A stretch of DNA of 64,000 nt, taken from F1-20-MAGs119 sp964556145. Lineage in GTDB: Bacteria > Actinomycetota > Acidimicrobiia > Acidimicrobiales > Ilumatobacteraceae. The notes beneath the pieces are model-generated. The model was not told where the DNA came from, did no database searches, and saw only the letters and a program-made list of their open reading frames with translations. The translations under genes were made by a program, and so were the position numbers. Where the stretch lies: assembly GCA_964556145.1 (NCBI GenBank), contig CAZKVD010000001.1, positions 1 through 64,000 on the forward strand, read 5' to 3'. Shown here in pieces: positions 16,061-25,081 of this stretch. How positions within the stretch are numbered: the stretch's first letter is position 1; the number at the start of each line of letters is the position of its first letter.

Positions 16061-17638
16061 ATGGTGGATTCAAGCGAGCACAGCGAGATCGTCGAGGGTC
16101 TGCGTTCGGGCACGAACGAGGGTCTTGCGGCGTTCTACGACCTCTACGCCGACAAGCTCTACGACTTTGCCCGTCGCCAGTTGCGTGACGCCTCGCTTGC
16201 CGCCGACGTCGTGCACGACACGGTGCTCATCGTGAGAAGCCGCATCGGCCAGCTGCGCGACGAGTCGAAGTTCCGTGCCTGGGTGTATGCCATCGTGCGC
16301 AACGAAGTGCGCGCAAAGGCCCGTGCCCGCTCTCGCCACGTCCGCGAGGAGTACGCACCCGAACAATCCGTCGACCCCGACTTTGCCGGTGACCACGACC
16401 GCCGTGAGCTTGCCTCGTTGATCGACGAGGCCGTTGCCGGCCTGACCGAACGCGAACAAGAGGTGTTCCATCTCTTCGCCCGTCAGGGACTGTCGAATGA
16501 CGAAATCGCCGCCAGCCTCGAGCTGAGTTTTGCCAACGCACAAAAGCTCGTGCAGCGCGTACGCGACCGCATCGCCCGCTCGGCAGGCGCGCTGCTCGTT
16601 GCCCGTCAGGGCCGCAAGGACTGCAACGACCTCAACATCCTGCTCGTCGACTGGGACGGCACGTTCTCGCCGCTGTGGCGCAAGCGCATCGCCCGCCATG
16701 TCGACGAATGCAGCGCCTGCGAACGTCGTCGTGCCGTACTGCTGCAGCCCGGTGGTGCCGTCATGGCGGCGCCGTACCACGTGGCCCCGGCGTCGCTGCG
16801 CTCGCGCATCTTCGATTCGGTTGCTTCCGGCGTGCAGGTCGATCTCAGTGCGGTTCCCAAGGGTCCGTTCGTGCGTCGGCCCGCGGTGCTGTCGTCGGTT
16901 GCGGGGGTTGCCTTCGTGGTACTCGTTGGCGTTATGGCGAACAACGGCGGCGAGTCGCCGCGACTCGTGACGTCTGAATCGGCGCCGGCGACGGCGTCGG
17001 TGGCGGAACCCGCCGACTCAACTGCCACCACCGCGCCGGTTGCGACCGTCGACTCGACTGCTTCCGCTGGCGCTACAGCAACTGTCTCCTCGACGGCCCC
17101 ACCGACGCCCGGGACCATCGTCTCGCCGACAACTACCGCGAAGAAGCGGCCGACGACGTCTGTGCCGGCGGCGGAAACCGTCGACTCGACTGCTGGCGCT
17201 GCAGCAACTGTCTCGTCGACGCTTCCGTCACCGACGTCAACGTCGCCGGCAGTCGTCCCAGCGGAGTCCGCATCGGCGACGACCGTCTCGCCGTCCCCTG
17301 TTTCGGCCGTGCCGGCGACCACGACGACGTTGGCGGTGTCGAATTCACCCTCGAAGATTTCGTTCAACTCGTGTCTGCGATTCGGCGCCACGAACCAGAA
17401 GAACTTCGCCTATTCGGTGAGGGTGTCGGACCCGCAGGGAATTGCAGCGGTTCGGATGCAGATCAGTGGTGCGTCCGTGTGGCACGCCGCCGGCAGCTTC
17501 GGCAACGGAGTCTGGTTCACATCGATCGACAAACTCGATACTGCGGCAACCAAGGCGATGGTTGCCATCGAGGCGACCGACAAGGCAGGCGGGGTCACAA
17601 CGGCCCAGATTCCGGTCTACGCAGCCACCTGCCCCTGA
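16061..17638 (+). CDS. ECF-type sigma factor fused to zinc-finger, membrane and outer domains
   Basis: 525 residues. Residues 1-190 are a sigma-70 region 2 (AAFYDLYADKLYDFARRQL, then FRAWVYAIVRNEVRAKAR) and region 4 (LTEREQEVFHLFARQGLSNDEIAASLELS). They are followed by WDGTFSPLWRKRIARHVDECSACERRR, an anti-sigma-type zinc-finger segment (H-x3-C-x2-C). Then comes one membrane helix (VLSSVAGVAFVVLVGVMA, about residue 290). A long Ser/Thr/Ala/Pro-rich stretch and a roughly 90-residue C-terminal domain with two Cys would lie outside. The sigma and its restraint are therefore in one chain. The ATG has GGAG four bases upstream. Release by proteolysis is inference. Confidence 0.85.
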   Translation: MVDSSEHSEIVEGLRSGTNEGLAAFYDLYADKLYDFARRQLRDASLAADVVHDTVLIVRSRIGQLRDESKFRAWVYAIVRNEVRAKARARSRHVREEYAPEQSVDPDFAGDHDRRELASLIDEAVAGLTEREQEVFHLFARQGLSNDEIAASLELSFANAQKLVQRVRDRIARSAGALLVARQGRKDCNDLNILLVDWDGTFSPLWRKRIARHVDECSACERRRAVLLQPGGAVMAAPYHVAPASLRSRIFDSVASGVQVDLSAVPKGPFVRRPAVLSSVAGVAFVVLVGVMANNGGESPRLVTSESAPATASVAEPADSTATTAPVATVDSTASAGATATVSSTAPPTPGTIVSPTTTAKKRPTTSVPAAETVDSTAGAAATVSSTLPSPTSTSPAVVPAESASATTVSPSPVSAVPATTTTLAVSNSPSKISFNSCLRFGATNQKNFAYSVRVSDPQGIAAVRMQISGASVWHAAGSFGNGVWFTSIDKLDTAATKAMVAIEATDKAGGVTTAQIPVYAATCP

Positions 17639-17648
17639 TCCGGCAAAA

Positions 17649-17680
17649 AAAGTGTCCGCCTGCCGGGCCCTTGTGGCTCT
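17649..17680 (+). promoter_or_regulatory. ECF-sigma-type promoter, copy 3 (before the RCC1 gene)
   Basis: AAAGTGTCCGCC (17649-17660), 12-base spacer, GTGGCTCT (17673-17680), then seven bases to the ATG at 17688, so the transcript would be leaderless. Both blocks are identical to the copy before the sigma gene, although neighbouring sequence is not. Confidence 0.8.
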
Positions 17681-17687
17681 GTAGGGC

Positions 17688-19355
17688 ATGAAGCCACGAC
17701 TCGCCCTCATTGCCACCACGTTCATCGTCGCCACGGCCACGGCCGTGGCATGCGCTCAAACCGCCTTTGCCGCAACCGACAGCCGCGTCGTTTACGTGAC
17801 GGCGGGCGACAAGCACACCTGCGCGCTGCTCGCCGACGGGGCGGTGCAGTGCTGGGGCAGCAACGACTTCGGCCAGCTGGGCAACGAAGACGTGGCGTCG
17901 TCGTCGACACCGGTGCCGGTCGCACTGCCCGCCGATGCACACATCGTTGCCATCGCCGCCGGTGGCTTTCACACCTGCGCCGTGGCCCGCGATCACCGAG
18001 TCTTTTGCTGGGGCTACAACGGTTGGGGGTCGCTTGGCATTGGAAACTCAACGAGTTCGGCGGTTCCAACTGAGGTCACCCTTGCACCCACCGACGCAAT
18101 TGCCACCGATGTGGCCGCAGGTGGCTTCACGTCGTGTGTGTTGTTGTCGAACGGCCGTGCGCAGTGCTGGGGTCGCAACCAGTACGGCGAAGTGGGAGAT
18201 GGCACCCGCGTCCTTCGCAACGTGCCCACGGCGGTCATCGGCATCGTTGACGCGCTCGACATCGAGGCGGGTGACAACCACGTGTGTGCCCTGCGCGCCG
18301 TCGGCCGCATGCAGTGTTGGGGACGCAACCCCGACGGTCGCGCGGGTGACCCGACCATGGAAAACATTGCCGAGGTCAGCGCCGGCGCGGCGCACACGTG
18401 TGCGCGCACCACGGTGGGTGCACTGCGTTGCTGGGGCAACAACACCTACGGCCAGTTGACGCCGAACAACATTGACGCCGACGTCGCACGCGTGGCGGCA
18501 GGTGGCACGCACACGTGCGTCGTCAGCGCAGCCGGTGCAGTGGTGTGCTGGGGCGACTCGAGCCTCGGACAGTTGGGTGATCTCGACGCAATGCTGGCCG
18601 ACCACCGTGCGAGCGACGTCGTGTCGGGCAAGCAGCACACCTGTGCGCTTCTCGACGATGCTTCAGTGTGGTGCTGGGGTCTCAGCCTGTCGGGCCAGGC
18701 CGGCAGTCATCCATTGGCGAATGCCGATGTTCCCGTGCGTTTGATGGCCGGAGTGGCGACCCCACCGGCACCCGAGCCGCAGCCGACACAGCCCGAACCG
18801 ACATTGCCCCAGCCCGTGACTCCCGAGCCGACACCGACGACGCCGGTGATCGAAGCCCCGATTGCACCGACACCCGCACCGGTGGTGACCCAGCCGGTCG
18901 TCGAAGCACCTGCACCGGTCGAGAAGTCGGCGCCGTCGCCCGAGGTTGTCGTGGTGCCGCCCGCAGTGGCGCCACAACCCGTGACGCCGTCGATTCCGAA
19001 GTTGGCATACGTGGAACTGCGCCTTGGCCAGCAGGTGGGTCTGGTGCGACTTGGTCGTAGTGCAGGTGTGCGCCTGCCGGGGTCGTTGATCGCGGGTTCG
19101 TTGACTCGTCAGCGCAGCGTGAGCGCGCATCCATTCAACGCACTGCGCGTCGAGGCAACGGTCAGCCATCCGCGCAACTGCCGCAACGTGTTGACGTCGA
19201 ACCTTGGCGCGGCGGTGCGCGCGACACGGGTGGGGGAGTGCCGCGTGACGTTGCGCATCAACCGTGGTGCCAAGCCCGCCTTGGAGCGCACGGTGGTCAT
19301 TCGCACGACGGCTTATGCGGTGCCCGGGAACAACTTGGCGCGCAATACCCGTTGA
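17688..19355 (+). CDS. Secreted RCC1-repeat (beta-propeller) protein
   Basis: 555 residues with a signal peptide (LALIATTFIVATATAVACAQTAFA). About seven RCC1-type repeats of roughly 48 residues follow, each with a HTCALL/ADGAVQCWGSNDFGQLG core, to about residue 350. These form a beta-propeller, probably binding a protein or polysaccharide outside the cell. A Pro/Thr/Glu-rich linker (residues 355-430) leads to a roughly 120-residue beta-rich C-terminal domain with a pair of Cys. There is no LPxTG or membrane anchor. It shares its promoter with the sigma factor gene just upstream and is the most likely direct target of it. A bidirectional terminator follows. Confidence 0.88.
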   Translation: MKPRLALIATTFIVATATAVACAQTAFAATDSRVVYVTAGDKHTCALLADGAVQCWGSNDFGQLGNEDVASSSTPVPVALPADAHIVAIAAGGFHTCAVARDHRVFCWGYNGWGSLGIGNSTSSAVPTEVTLAPTDAIATDVAAGGFTSCVLLSNGRAQCWGRNQYGEVGDGTRVLRNVPTAVIGIVDALDIEAGDNHVCALRAVGRMQCWGRNPDGRAGDPTMENIAEVSAGAAHTCARTTVGALRCWGNNTYGQLTPNNIDADVARVAAGGTHTCVVSAAGAVVCWGDSSLGQLGDLDAMLADHRASDVVSGKQHTCALLDDASVWCWGLSLSGQAGSHPLANADVPVRLMAGVATPPAPEPQPTQPEPTLPQPVTPEPTPTTPVIEAPIAPTPAPVVTQPVVEAPAPVEKSAPSPEVVVVPPAVAPQPVTPSIPKLAYVELRLGQQVGLVRLGRSAGVRLPGSLIAGSLTRQRSVSAHPFNALRVEATVSHPRNCRNVLTSNLGAAVRATRVGECRVTLRINRGAKPALERTVVIRTTAYAVPGNNLARNTR

Positions 19356-19384
19356 ACAGGTCGTGTTGCCGTGGTGGGCACATG

Positions 19385-19418
19385 AAAAGAGCCCCGGCCG
19401 TGCGGCCGGGGCTCTTTT
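19385..19418. terminator. Bidirectional intrinsic terminator
   Basis: A perfect 15-pair inverted repeat (AAAAGAGCCCCGGCC, loop GTGC, GGCCGGGGCTCTTTT) lies between the convergent RCC1 and livF genes. A-tract and T-tract ends allow it to stop transcription from both sides. Confidence 0.92.
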
Positions 19419-19443
19419 GCATTCGTCTTTCGACTGGCGTCGT

Positions 19444-19491
19444 CCTAGTGGCCTCCGCTGTGTCTAGCGGCTTCGGCCTAGTGGCCTCCGC
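19444..19491. repeat. 15-bp direct repeat duplicating the livF 3' end
   Basis: CCTAGTGGCCTCCGC occurs at 19444-19458 and again at 19477-19491. The second copy is the end of livF including its stop codon (19478-19480). The first copy, 33 bases away, is a duplicate in the spacer before the terminator, most simply a small tandem duplication. Confidence 0.8.
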
Positions 19492-20200
19492 CGAGATAGC
19501 TCGCCTCGAGGAGGGCGCGGTTGGCCTGCAGTTCCTTGGCGGAACCTTCCATCGTGAGCTCGCCGTGTGCCATGACGTAGCCGCGGTCGGCGACGCTGAG
19601 CGCGAGGCCGACGTGCTGCTCGACCATCAACACGCCTGCGCCCGTCTTGTCCGCAATTTCGCGGACGATCGGGAGCATGCGCTCGACGATGATCGGTGCA
19701 AGACCGAGGCTCATTTCGTCGACCAGCAGCACCTTTGGCTCGGAGGCAAGGCCGCGGGCCATGGCGAGCATCTGCTGCTCGCCACCCGACAACAAGCCCG
19801 CACGACGGTCGACGAGCGGCCGCAGTGCAGGGAACATTGTGAGGGCGTTTTCCATGGCTGCCGCACGCTGTGCGCGGTCGGGTGTGAGCCCGAGTCGCAG
19901 GTTCTCCTGAACGGTGAGGTCGAAGAAGAGCGAGCGGTCTTCGGCCACGTGGGCCATACCGCGACGCGCAATCTTGTCGGGACGTTCACCGATGGTTGAC
20001 TGGCCGAGCACGTTGATGTTGCCCGACACCGGCTTCAGGATGCCGCTGATCGTGAGGAGGGTCGTGGTCTTTCCCGCACCGTTGGGTCCGAGAAGAGCGA
20101 CGACTTCACCCGGGTTGACGTGCAGGTTGAGACCGCGGACGACGGGGATGCCGCCGTAACCCGCGTTCAGGTTCTGCACTTCGATGACTGGCTGACTCAT
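19478..20200 (-). CDS. livF: Branched-chain amino acid-type ABC transporter ATPase LivF
   Basis: 240 residues. Walker A is GPNGAGKTT, the signature LLSGGEQQMLAMARGL, Walker B VLLVDEMSLGLAP and the H-loop VEQH. The MSLGLAP and VEQHVGLALS segments are typical of LivF rather than LivG. The start at 20200 is two bases after the livG stop. It works with LivG, the fused LivHM permease and LivK encoded upstream to import amino acids or related small carboxylates and amides. Confidence 0.93.
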   Translation of the reverse strand: MSQPVIEVQNLNAGYGGIPVVRGLNLHVNPGEVVALLGPNGAGKTTTLLTISGILKPVSGNINVLGQSTIGERPDKIARRGMAHVAEDRSLFFDLTVQENLRLGLTPDRAQRAAAMENALTMFPALRPLVDRRAGLLSGGEQQMLAMARGLASEPKVLLVDEMSLGLAPIIVERMLPIVREIADKTGAGVLMVEQHVGLALSVADRGYVMAHGELTMEGSAKELQANRALLEASYLGGGH

Positions 20201-20202
20201 GA

Positions 20203-21006
20203 TCAGTGTCCTCCCTGCTGGCGCGCTGCGGCGCCTTCCTGTGCCTGAATTTCTCCGGCCGATTCGCCGAGATAAGCCTTGATGACTTCGGGATGCTTGC
20301 GGACCTCGTCGGGTGTTCCCTCGGCGATGATCTTTCCGAAGTCGAGCACGTAGATGTAATCGCACACGCTGAGCACGAGGCCCATGTCGTGGTCGATCAG
20401 GAACAACGTGATGTCCCGCTTCAGAATTTCGCGGAGGTGAGAACCCAACTGCTGCGACTCGACGGTGTCGAGACCGGCAGCGGGTTCATCCAACAGCAAA
20501 AGGTCGGGCTTTGCGGCCAGGCCTCGGGCGACGCTGACCAGCTTGCGCTGGCCGTGCGAGAGGTCGAGGGTGAGGCGATCCTTCCGGGCGGACAGACCAA
20601 GAAGATTGAGCGCCCACTCGGCCTGCTCTTCGACGCCCACCTTGCGGCGCGGCTGGACGATGTCGGCGAGGAACGACCACCACTTGGTCTCTTCGGCCAT
20701 CACGATGAGGTTGTCCCACACCGTCAGGTCTTCGAAGAGCTCGAGCGACTGGAAGGTACGCACGAGGCCGTTGCGCGAACGCTGAGCCGGCGTGGAACCC
20801 ACCATGTCCTGGCCGCGGAATTCGGCCTTGCCCGATGAGATGTTGGTGAACCCCGTGATGGCATCGATGAAGGTGGTCTTGCCGGCACCATTCGGGCCGA
20901 TGAGACCCGTCAACTTGCCTTTTTCCACCTTGATGTTGACGTTCGAGTTTGCGTGCAGACCGCCGTACGAAACGGTGAGGTCGTGTGTTTCGAGAAGAGC
21001 ACTCAC
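20203..21006 (-). CDS. livG: Branched-chain amino acid-type ABC transporter ATPase LivG
   Basis: 267 residues. Walker A is GPNGAGKTT, the signature LDLSHGQRKLVSVARGL (LSHGQ variant), Walker B LLLLDEPAAGLD and the H-loop IDHDMGLVLSV. LivG-specific marks are GFTNISSGKAEFRGQDM and RTFQSLELFEDLTVWDN. The start ATG overlaps the livHM stop (ATGA). The C-terminal 20 residues are Gln/Ala-rich and variable. Confidence 0.93.
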   Translation of the reverse strand: MSALLETHDLTVSYGGLHANSNVNIKVEKGKLTGLIGPNGAGKTTFIDAITGFTNISSGKAEFRGQDMVGSTPAQRSRNGLVRTFQSLELFEDLTVWDNLIVMAEETKWWSFLADIVQPRRKVGVEEQAEWALNLLGLSARKDRLTLDLSHGQRKLVSVARGLAAKPDLLLLDEPAAGLDTVESQQLGSHLREILKRDITLFLIDHDMGLVLSVCDYIYVLDFGKIIAEGTPDEVRKHPEVIKAYLGESAGEIQAQEGAAARQQGGH

Positions 21007-23336
21007 TTTGCTGCCTCCATTTCGGCGAGGAATTTCTGAAGTTCGGCTTCTTTGGCTGCCGCAACCTTGCGGGCGGCGATCACCTGAACGGCAATCGAGC
21101 GGATGAAGAAGACCAGGAAGATTCCCGTCATTGCCATCCAGAAGCGTGAGTAGTCATCGGTACGCCACGGGTTGATGCCGATGGCACCCCACGCGGCGCC
21201 GCCCACGAGGTACGGGCCGTAGCGCTTGACCGAGGTGAACCACTCCTTGGCACGAGCCTTCAACAGCCAACCACCGAGATGCTGCATGAGCGGCTGGAAG
21301 ATCGATGCCTGACCTGCGGGGTGAATCACCGCGGTCAGGATCATTCCGATGCCACCCATGATCGAGGTGTAGTTGAAGAGGCCCGGTGAGTTCCATGTTC
21401 CGAAGAACGCAACGATGCCACCGCCGGCGATCATGCCGCCGAGAATCGCACCGTTGATCGACGTGATGCCACCGAGGTAGCAGAAGGCAAGGGCGCTGAG
21501 GCCGATGCCGTACTCCCACGAGGTGGCTGCCGTTTGGCTGGTTTGGTACGCGGTCATGATGCCTGCGACGCCTGCAACCGCCGACGCGAGACCGAAGGCG
21601 AGGAACTTCGTCTTCGGCACGTCGATGCCGGCCGATGCCGCTGCACGCTCGTTGGCGCGCACTGCCAGGAACCGGCGACCCGAGCTACCGCGTCGGATAT
21701 TGGCGACGAACACGCAGAGTCCTGCGAGCACGATCAACGCGAACAACGCGAACTTCGGTGAGTCGGTGAGACCCGAACTGCTGGTCGATCCGATGTCGAC
21801 ACCGAAGAACGTCGGCTTCGGGAACGTGTAGGCCGAACCACCCTGCAGGGCGGTCAGCTTCGAGTTCTCGAAGTAGAACGTGTAGATCGAGATCGACGCC
21901 GCAATGGTGACGACCGCCAACTGAACGCCGCGGATTCGCAGCGCCGGAATTGCCAACAGCAATCCGACGATGACGGCAACCGCAATACCGACGACTGATG
22001 CAAGCGGCCACGGCCAACCGGGTCCGCTGACGGCGAACGGGTCGAACTCGGCCGTACGGGCACCGCCCTTGGCAATCAGTCGAGCCGTCACGAACGCCGC
22101 GATACCGGCGAGGGTGATCTGCACGAGCGAGATCTGGCCGACGTAGCCCGAGAGCAACACCATCGAGAGTCCGAGCATTCCTGCCACGAGGCTGGTCGTG
22201 AAGGCAAATCCCCACGGTCCGGTGAGACCACCCCAGCCCCAGTCGCCGGGAAGACCGGCGGCGAAGACGAAGCCCAGCGGCACGAAGACGGCCACGTACT
22301 TGCCGACTCGCTGCGGGTACGGAGCCAACGGGAGGCGCTTTTCTTCGATGTTGCCACGCACCGGGAGGCTCTTGCCTCGGGTGAACAGCACGATCACGAT
22401 GATGATGAGCGGCACCGCTTCGCGGATACCCGACTGTCCCCACTCGGGGAACCAGTGCTGGCTGACCATCCACGTTCCGGTGAAGTTCTGCAACAGGCCA
22501 ATGATGAGGCCACCCGCAACCGCGAGCGGAATCGAGGACATGCCGCCGATGAGGGCTGCGCCCAATGCCGGCACGATGAGGCCGGTGAACTTGCCGACGC
22601 CGAGCGAGCCCGTGATGGTTCCCGAGAAGATTCCGACCACGCCGGCGAGGGCAGCGGCAAGCATCCAGTTGTACAGAGCGAGGCGATCGGGGGAGTAGCC
22701 GAGAAGCACTGCACCCTTTTCGTTGCCCGCAGCGGCTCGCGTTGCGAGTCCTGCACGTGTGTAGGCGTAGAACCACCACACCGCACCACCAATGATGATC
22801 GACAGTGCCGCGAAGGCAAGCGACTCATACGACACCTGGCCACCAAGACCGAGGAAGTTCTTGAAGGTCTTGCCCTTGAACAACACCGCCTCGGGGTTCG
22901 GAATCTGTGAGCCGAATTGCAGCGACGCAAGACCAAGGAAGTATGTCATCACGCCGATGGCGCCGATGACCTTTCCGAGAGGTGCTGCGTTGCGCAACGG
23001 TTTGAACACGAGGTAGTGGATTCCGGCACCGAGAAGGAGCGCGGTTGCCATGGCAAGAATTGCGGCCAACAACACGTTGACACCAACTCCGTTGTTCAGC
23101 GAGAAGCGAACGGGCAAGTTCAACGTTTTTGTGGGAAGGATGTCGAACCACGGCAAGTGGAAGATTCCTTCGTTGCGCAAATAGAAGAATTGGAAGGCGA
23201 CGTACATCGCGATTGCACCGTGTGCAAAGTTGATGACGCCCGACCCCTTGTATGCCGTCACGATTCCCATCGCCATCAGAGCGAAGAAACCGCCGGCACC
23301 CAATCCCATGATCGAGTAGAGCAGTGCTTCTTTCAT
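21003..23336 (-). CDS. Fused LivH-LivM permease
   Basis: 777 residues combining both membrane subunits. The first about 320 residues are LivH-like (GLGAGGFFALMAMGIVTAYKGSGVINFAHGAIAMY; ALGAALIGGMSSIPLAVAGGLIIGLLQ). After a loop of about 50 residues the LivM half follows (GLSMVLLSGYVGQISLVQITLAGIAAF; RRGSSGRRFLAVRANERAAASAGID; LGGITSINGAILGGMIAGGGIV). A C-terminal extension with a further membrane helix and a charged tail ends the protein. E. coli has these as two genes. The ATG at 23336 follows AGGGGGATC, a strong ribosome binding site; the longer upstream frame lies across the terminator region and was rejected. Confidence 0.92.
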   Translation of the reverse strand: MKEALLYSIMGLGAGGFFALMAMGIVTAYKGSGVINFAHGAIAMYVAFQFFYLRNEGIFHLPWFDILPTKTLNLPVRFSLNNGVGVNVLLAAILAMATALLLGAGIHYLVFKPLRNAAPLGKVIGAIGVMTYFLGLASLQFGSQIPNPEAVLFKGKTFKNFLGLGGQVSYESLAFAALSIIIGGAVWWFYAYTRAGLATRAAAGNEKGAVLLGYSPDRLALYNWMLAAALAGVVGIFSGTITGSLGVGKFTGLIVPALGAALIGGMSSIPLAVAGGLIIGLLQNFTGTWMVSQHWFPEWGQSGIREAVPLIIIVIVLFTRGKSLPVRGNIEEKRLPLAPYPQRVGKYVAVFVPLGFVFAAGLPGDWGWGGLTGPWGFAFTTSLVAGMLGLSMVLLSGYVGQISLVQITLAGIAAFVTARLIAKGGARTAEFDPFAVSGPGWPWPLASVVGIAVAVIVGLLLAIPALRIRGVQLAVVTIAASISIYTFYFENSKLTALQGGSAYTFPKPTFFGVDIGSTSSSGLTDSPKFALFALIVLAGLCVFVANIRRGSSGRRFLAVRANERAAASAGIDVPKTKFLAFGLASAVAGVAGIMTAYQTSQTAATSWEYGIGLSALAFCYLGGITSINGAILGGMIAGGGIVAFFGTWNSPGLFNYTSIMGGIGMILTAVIHPAGQASIFQPLMQHLGGWLLKARAKEWFTSVKRYGPYLVGGAAWGAIGINPWRTDDYSRFWMAMTGIFLVFFIRSIAVQVIAARKVAAAKEAELQKFLAEMEAAK

Positions 23337-23471
23337 GATCCCCCTGTTGAGTCGCGGCGTTTTCGCCGACAACGACGCTTGTTGCATGTACAAAAAGCGT
23401 TGCTCGATGTTACACGCGTCACGCCTCACCCAAGGAAAAATCAGAGCGGGAAGATCGAACCGAGAGAACAA

Positions 23472-23508
23472 AAAAGTAAGAGGGGGTGGTCTTGCGACCA
23501 CCCCCTCT
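23472..23508 (-). terminator. Intrinsic terminator after livK
   Basis: A perfect 13-pair stem (AGAGGGGGTGGTC, loop TTGC, GACCACCCCCTCT; 23479-23508) is followed on the minus strand by TTACTTTTTTG. It sits between livK and livHM. Transcription past it must be partial, which would give the usual excess of binding protein over membrane parts, unless livHM has its own promoter. Confidence 0.9.
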
Positions 23509-23551
23509 TCTTCGAGTTCTTCCGCACGAAGCGGATGATCGAAGTGTTACT

Positions 23552-25063
23552 TCACTTCACTTCTTCAAGGCGCAGTTCGTCACCCTTGCCGACAAGCACG
23601 AGGCCCGAGAAGTCTTGGGCGCCCTTCACTGCCTTCAGCTTGGTGCCGTTCCACTGGCTCGCCGAAACTTCCGAAGCACACACTGCGACGTACGGCTTGA
23701 TTGCCTTGGCGCAGTTCATGCCGGTCGCGCCGAATGCAACGTGACCATTCGTGGCCTTGAACTTCTTCTGCACATCGGCACCGGTCGCCTTGGCGCCGCC
23801 TGCGAGGTCCATCATCATCCAGATGTTGATGACGCCACCGAAGCCCTGCGTTGCAAAGCCGGTACCGGTGAGCTTCTGGTCCTTCGAGTACTTCGCCATC
23901 TTGTCGCGGTAGGTGATAGCAGCGGTCTTCTGGAAGCCGGTGAGGGCATCCGGGTCGAGGATCGACAGACCACCGATGGTGTAGATGCCCTTGATCTGGT
24001 TGCCGAGCTTGCCCATCGTCACGAGGTCGATGCAAGCACCAGACAGAACGACCGGGAAGCTCTTCGGGGTCCAGCCCTGCTTGATCATCTCGTTCATCCA
24101 GGTCCAGCACTCCGAACCCTGGTTCGAGTAGACCATTACGTCCGGCTTGAAGTTGAGGATCTGTGCCACTTCGGCCGACACGTCGGCCTTGCCGGTGATG
24201 ACCGGAACGCCCACGTAGCTCGTCTTCGGCATGGTGCCCTTCAACTTGGCTGTCGACTTGATCTTGGCTCCCGAAAGGGTCTTGCCGGCGAGCGTGTCGA
24301 GCGGCTTTGCCTCGAGGTCGTTGTAGCAGAAGATGCCAGGTGCCGACTTGGCCCACGGAACGCCGACCTTGCCACCCTGGGGCTTCTTCAACGTGTTCTT
24401 CAGCAGGTACTGCGTCGCGTAGGTGATCAAACCGAGGTGAACACCGAGGCAGCCGCCGCCTGCGCCGATGGCGAAGGTTGCGGGCGAGGTGAAGTCCTTC
24501 GGGTAGATCGGCGTACCGACGATTACCGGGATCTTGCGAGCCTGGTAGATCGGGAAGTGCGCGTCACCGAATGCAAGCGAAGCGAACACCAAAAGCGGGT
24601 TCTTCGCCGACAAGGTGTTTGCACAACCCGGCAGTTCGGCCGGAACGAGTGCGTTGTACTTGCACACCTCGAGCTTCAGCGGACGGCCAGGGATTCCCTT
24701 GGCAACGTCGGCGCCAATGCCACCGAGCTGGTTGTTGATGTACTCGACTGCAGCCTCGGCTGCGACGCGGTACTCAGGGAAGTTGATGACCGGACCCTCG
24801 GGGTTCTGGAAACCGATGGTGATCGCGTCACCAGACGCGACGAGCGGGGCCTTGTCACCGCATGCGAGGCGCTGGGCCAGCCAGCCGGCGTTCAAGCCTT
24901 CCTTCGCATCGAGTGCGGCATTCAACTTGACGGTGCACTTGGCACCTGCGGACTTGACGCCCGCATTGTTGCTCTTTGCGGAAACCGCGCCGGCACCCAT
25001 CGACAGAGCTGCTGCAACAGCGACTGCGACGGGAACCAGGAATTTCCTTTTCTGGTTCTTCAA
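23552..25063 (-). CDS. livK: Periplasmic-binding-type substrate-binding protein (LivK-like)
   Basis: 503 residues, a secreted type I periplasmic-binding fold. The signal peptide is KNQKRKFLVPVAVAVAAALS, with cleavage near VSA-K; no lipobox Cys is seen. The fold starts with VASGDAITIGFQNPEGPVINF, and later segments (KTSYVGVPVITGKADVSAEVAQILNFKPDVMVYSNQG) are typical. It delivers substrate to the LivHM-G-F importer. The start is a TTG at 25063, five bases after GGGGG; the frame stays open far upstream without homology and with a promoter inside, so the long form was rejected. Substrate specificity is unknown. Confidence 0.87.
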   Translation of the reverse strand: MKNQKRKFLVPVAVAVAAALSMGAGAVSAKSNNAGVKSAGAKCTVKLNAALDAKEGLNAGWLAQRLACGDKAPLVASGDAITIGFQNPEGPVINFPEYRVAAEAAVEYINNQLGGIGADVAKGIPGRPLKLEVCKYNALVPAELPGCANTLSAKNPLLVFASLAFGDAHFPIYQARKIPVIVGTPIYPKDFTSPATFAIGAGGGCLGVHLGLITYATQYLLKNTLKKPQGGKVGVPWAKSAPGIFCYNDLEAKPLDTLAGKTLSGAKIKSTAKLKGTMPKTSYVGVPVITGKADVSAEVAQILNFKPDVMVYSNQGSECWTWMNEMIKQGWTPKSFPVVLSGACIDLVTMGKLGNQIKGIYTIGGLSILDPDALTGFQKTAAITYRDKMAKYSKDQKLTGTGFATQGFGGVINIWMMMDLAGGAKATGADVQKKFKATNGHVAFGATGMNCAKAIKPYVAVCASEVSASQWNGTKLKAVKGAQDFSGLVLVGKGDELRLEEVK

Positions 25064-25081
25064 ATGTTCCCCCTGTGAACA

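Noticed and set aside
16014..16235. An ATG lying exactly as far from the ECF promoter as the RCC1 start does (eight bases)
   Set aside because: The frame it opens is out of phase with the sigma factor gene and gives low-complexity, arginine-rich sequence. The sigma ATG at 16061 has a GGAG site and begins the domain. It could at most be a leader peptide.
17000..17260. Repeated GTCGACTCGACTGC-type segments in the sigma gene
   Set aside because: They code for the Ser/Thr/Ala-rich linker and reflect codon bias in low-complexity sequence, not a DNA element.
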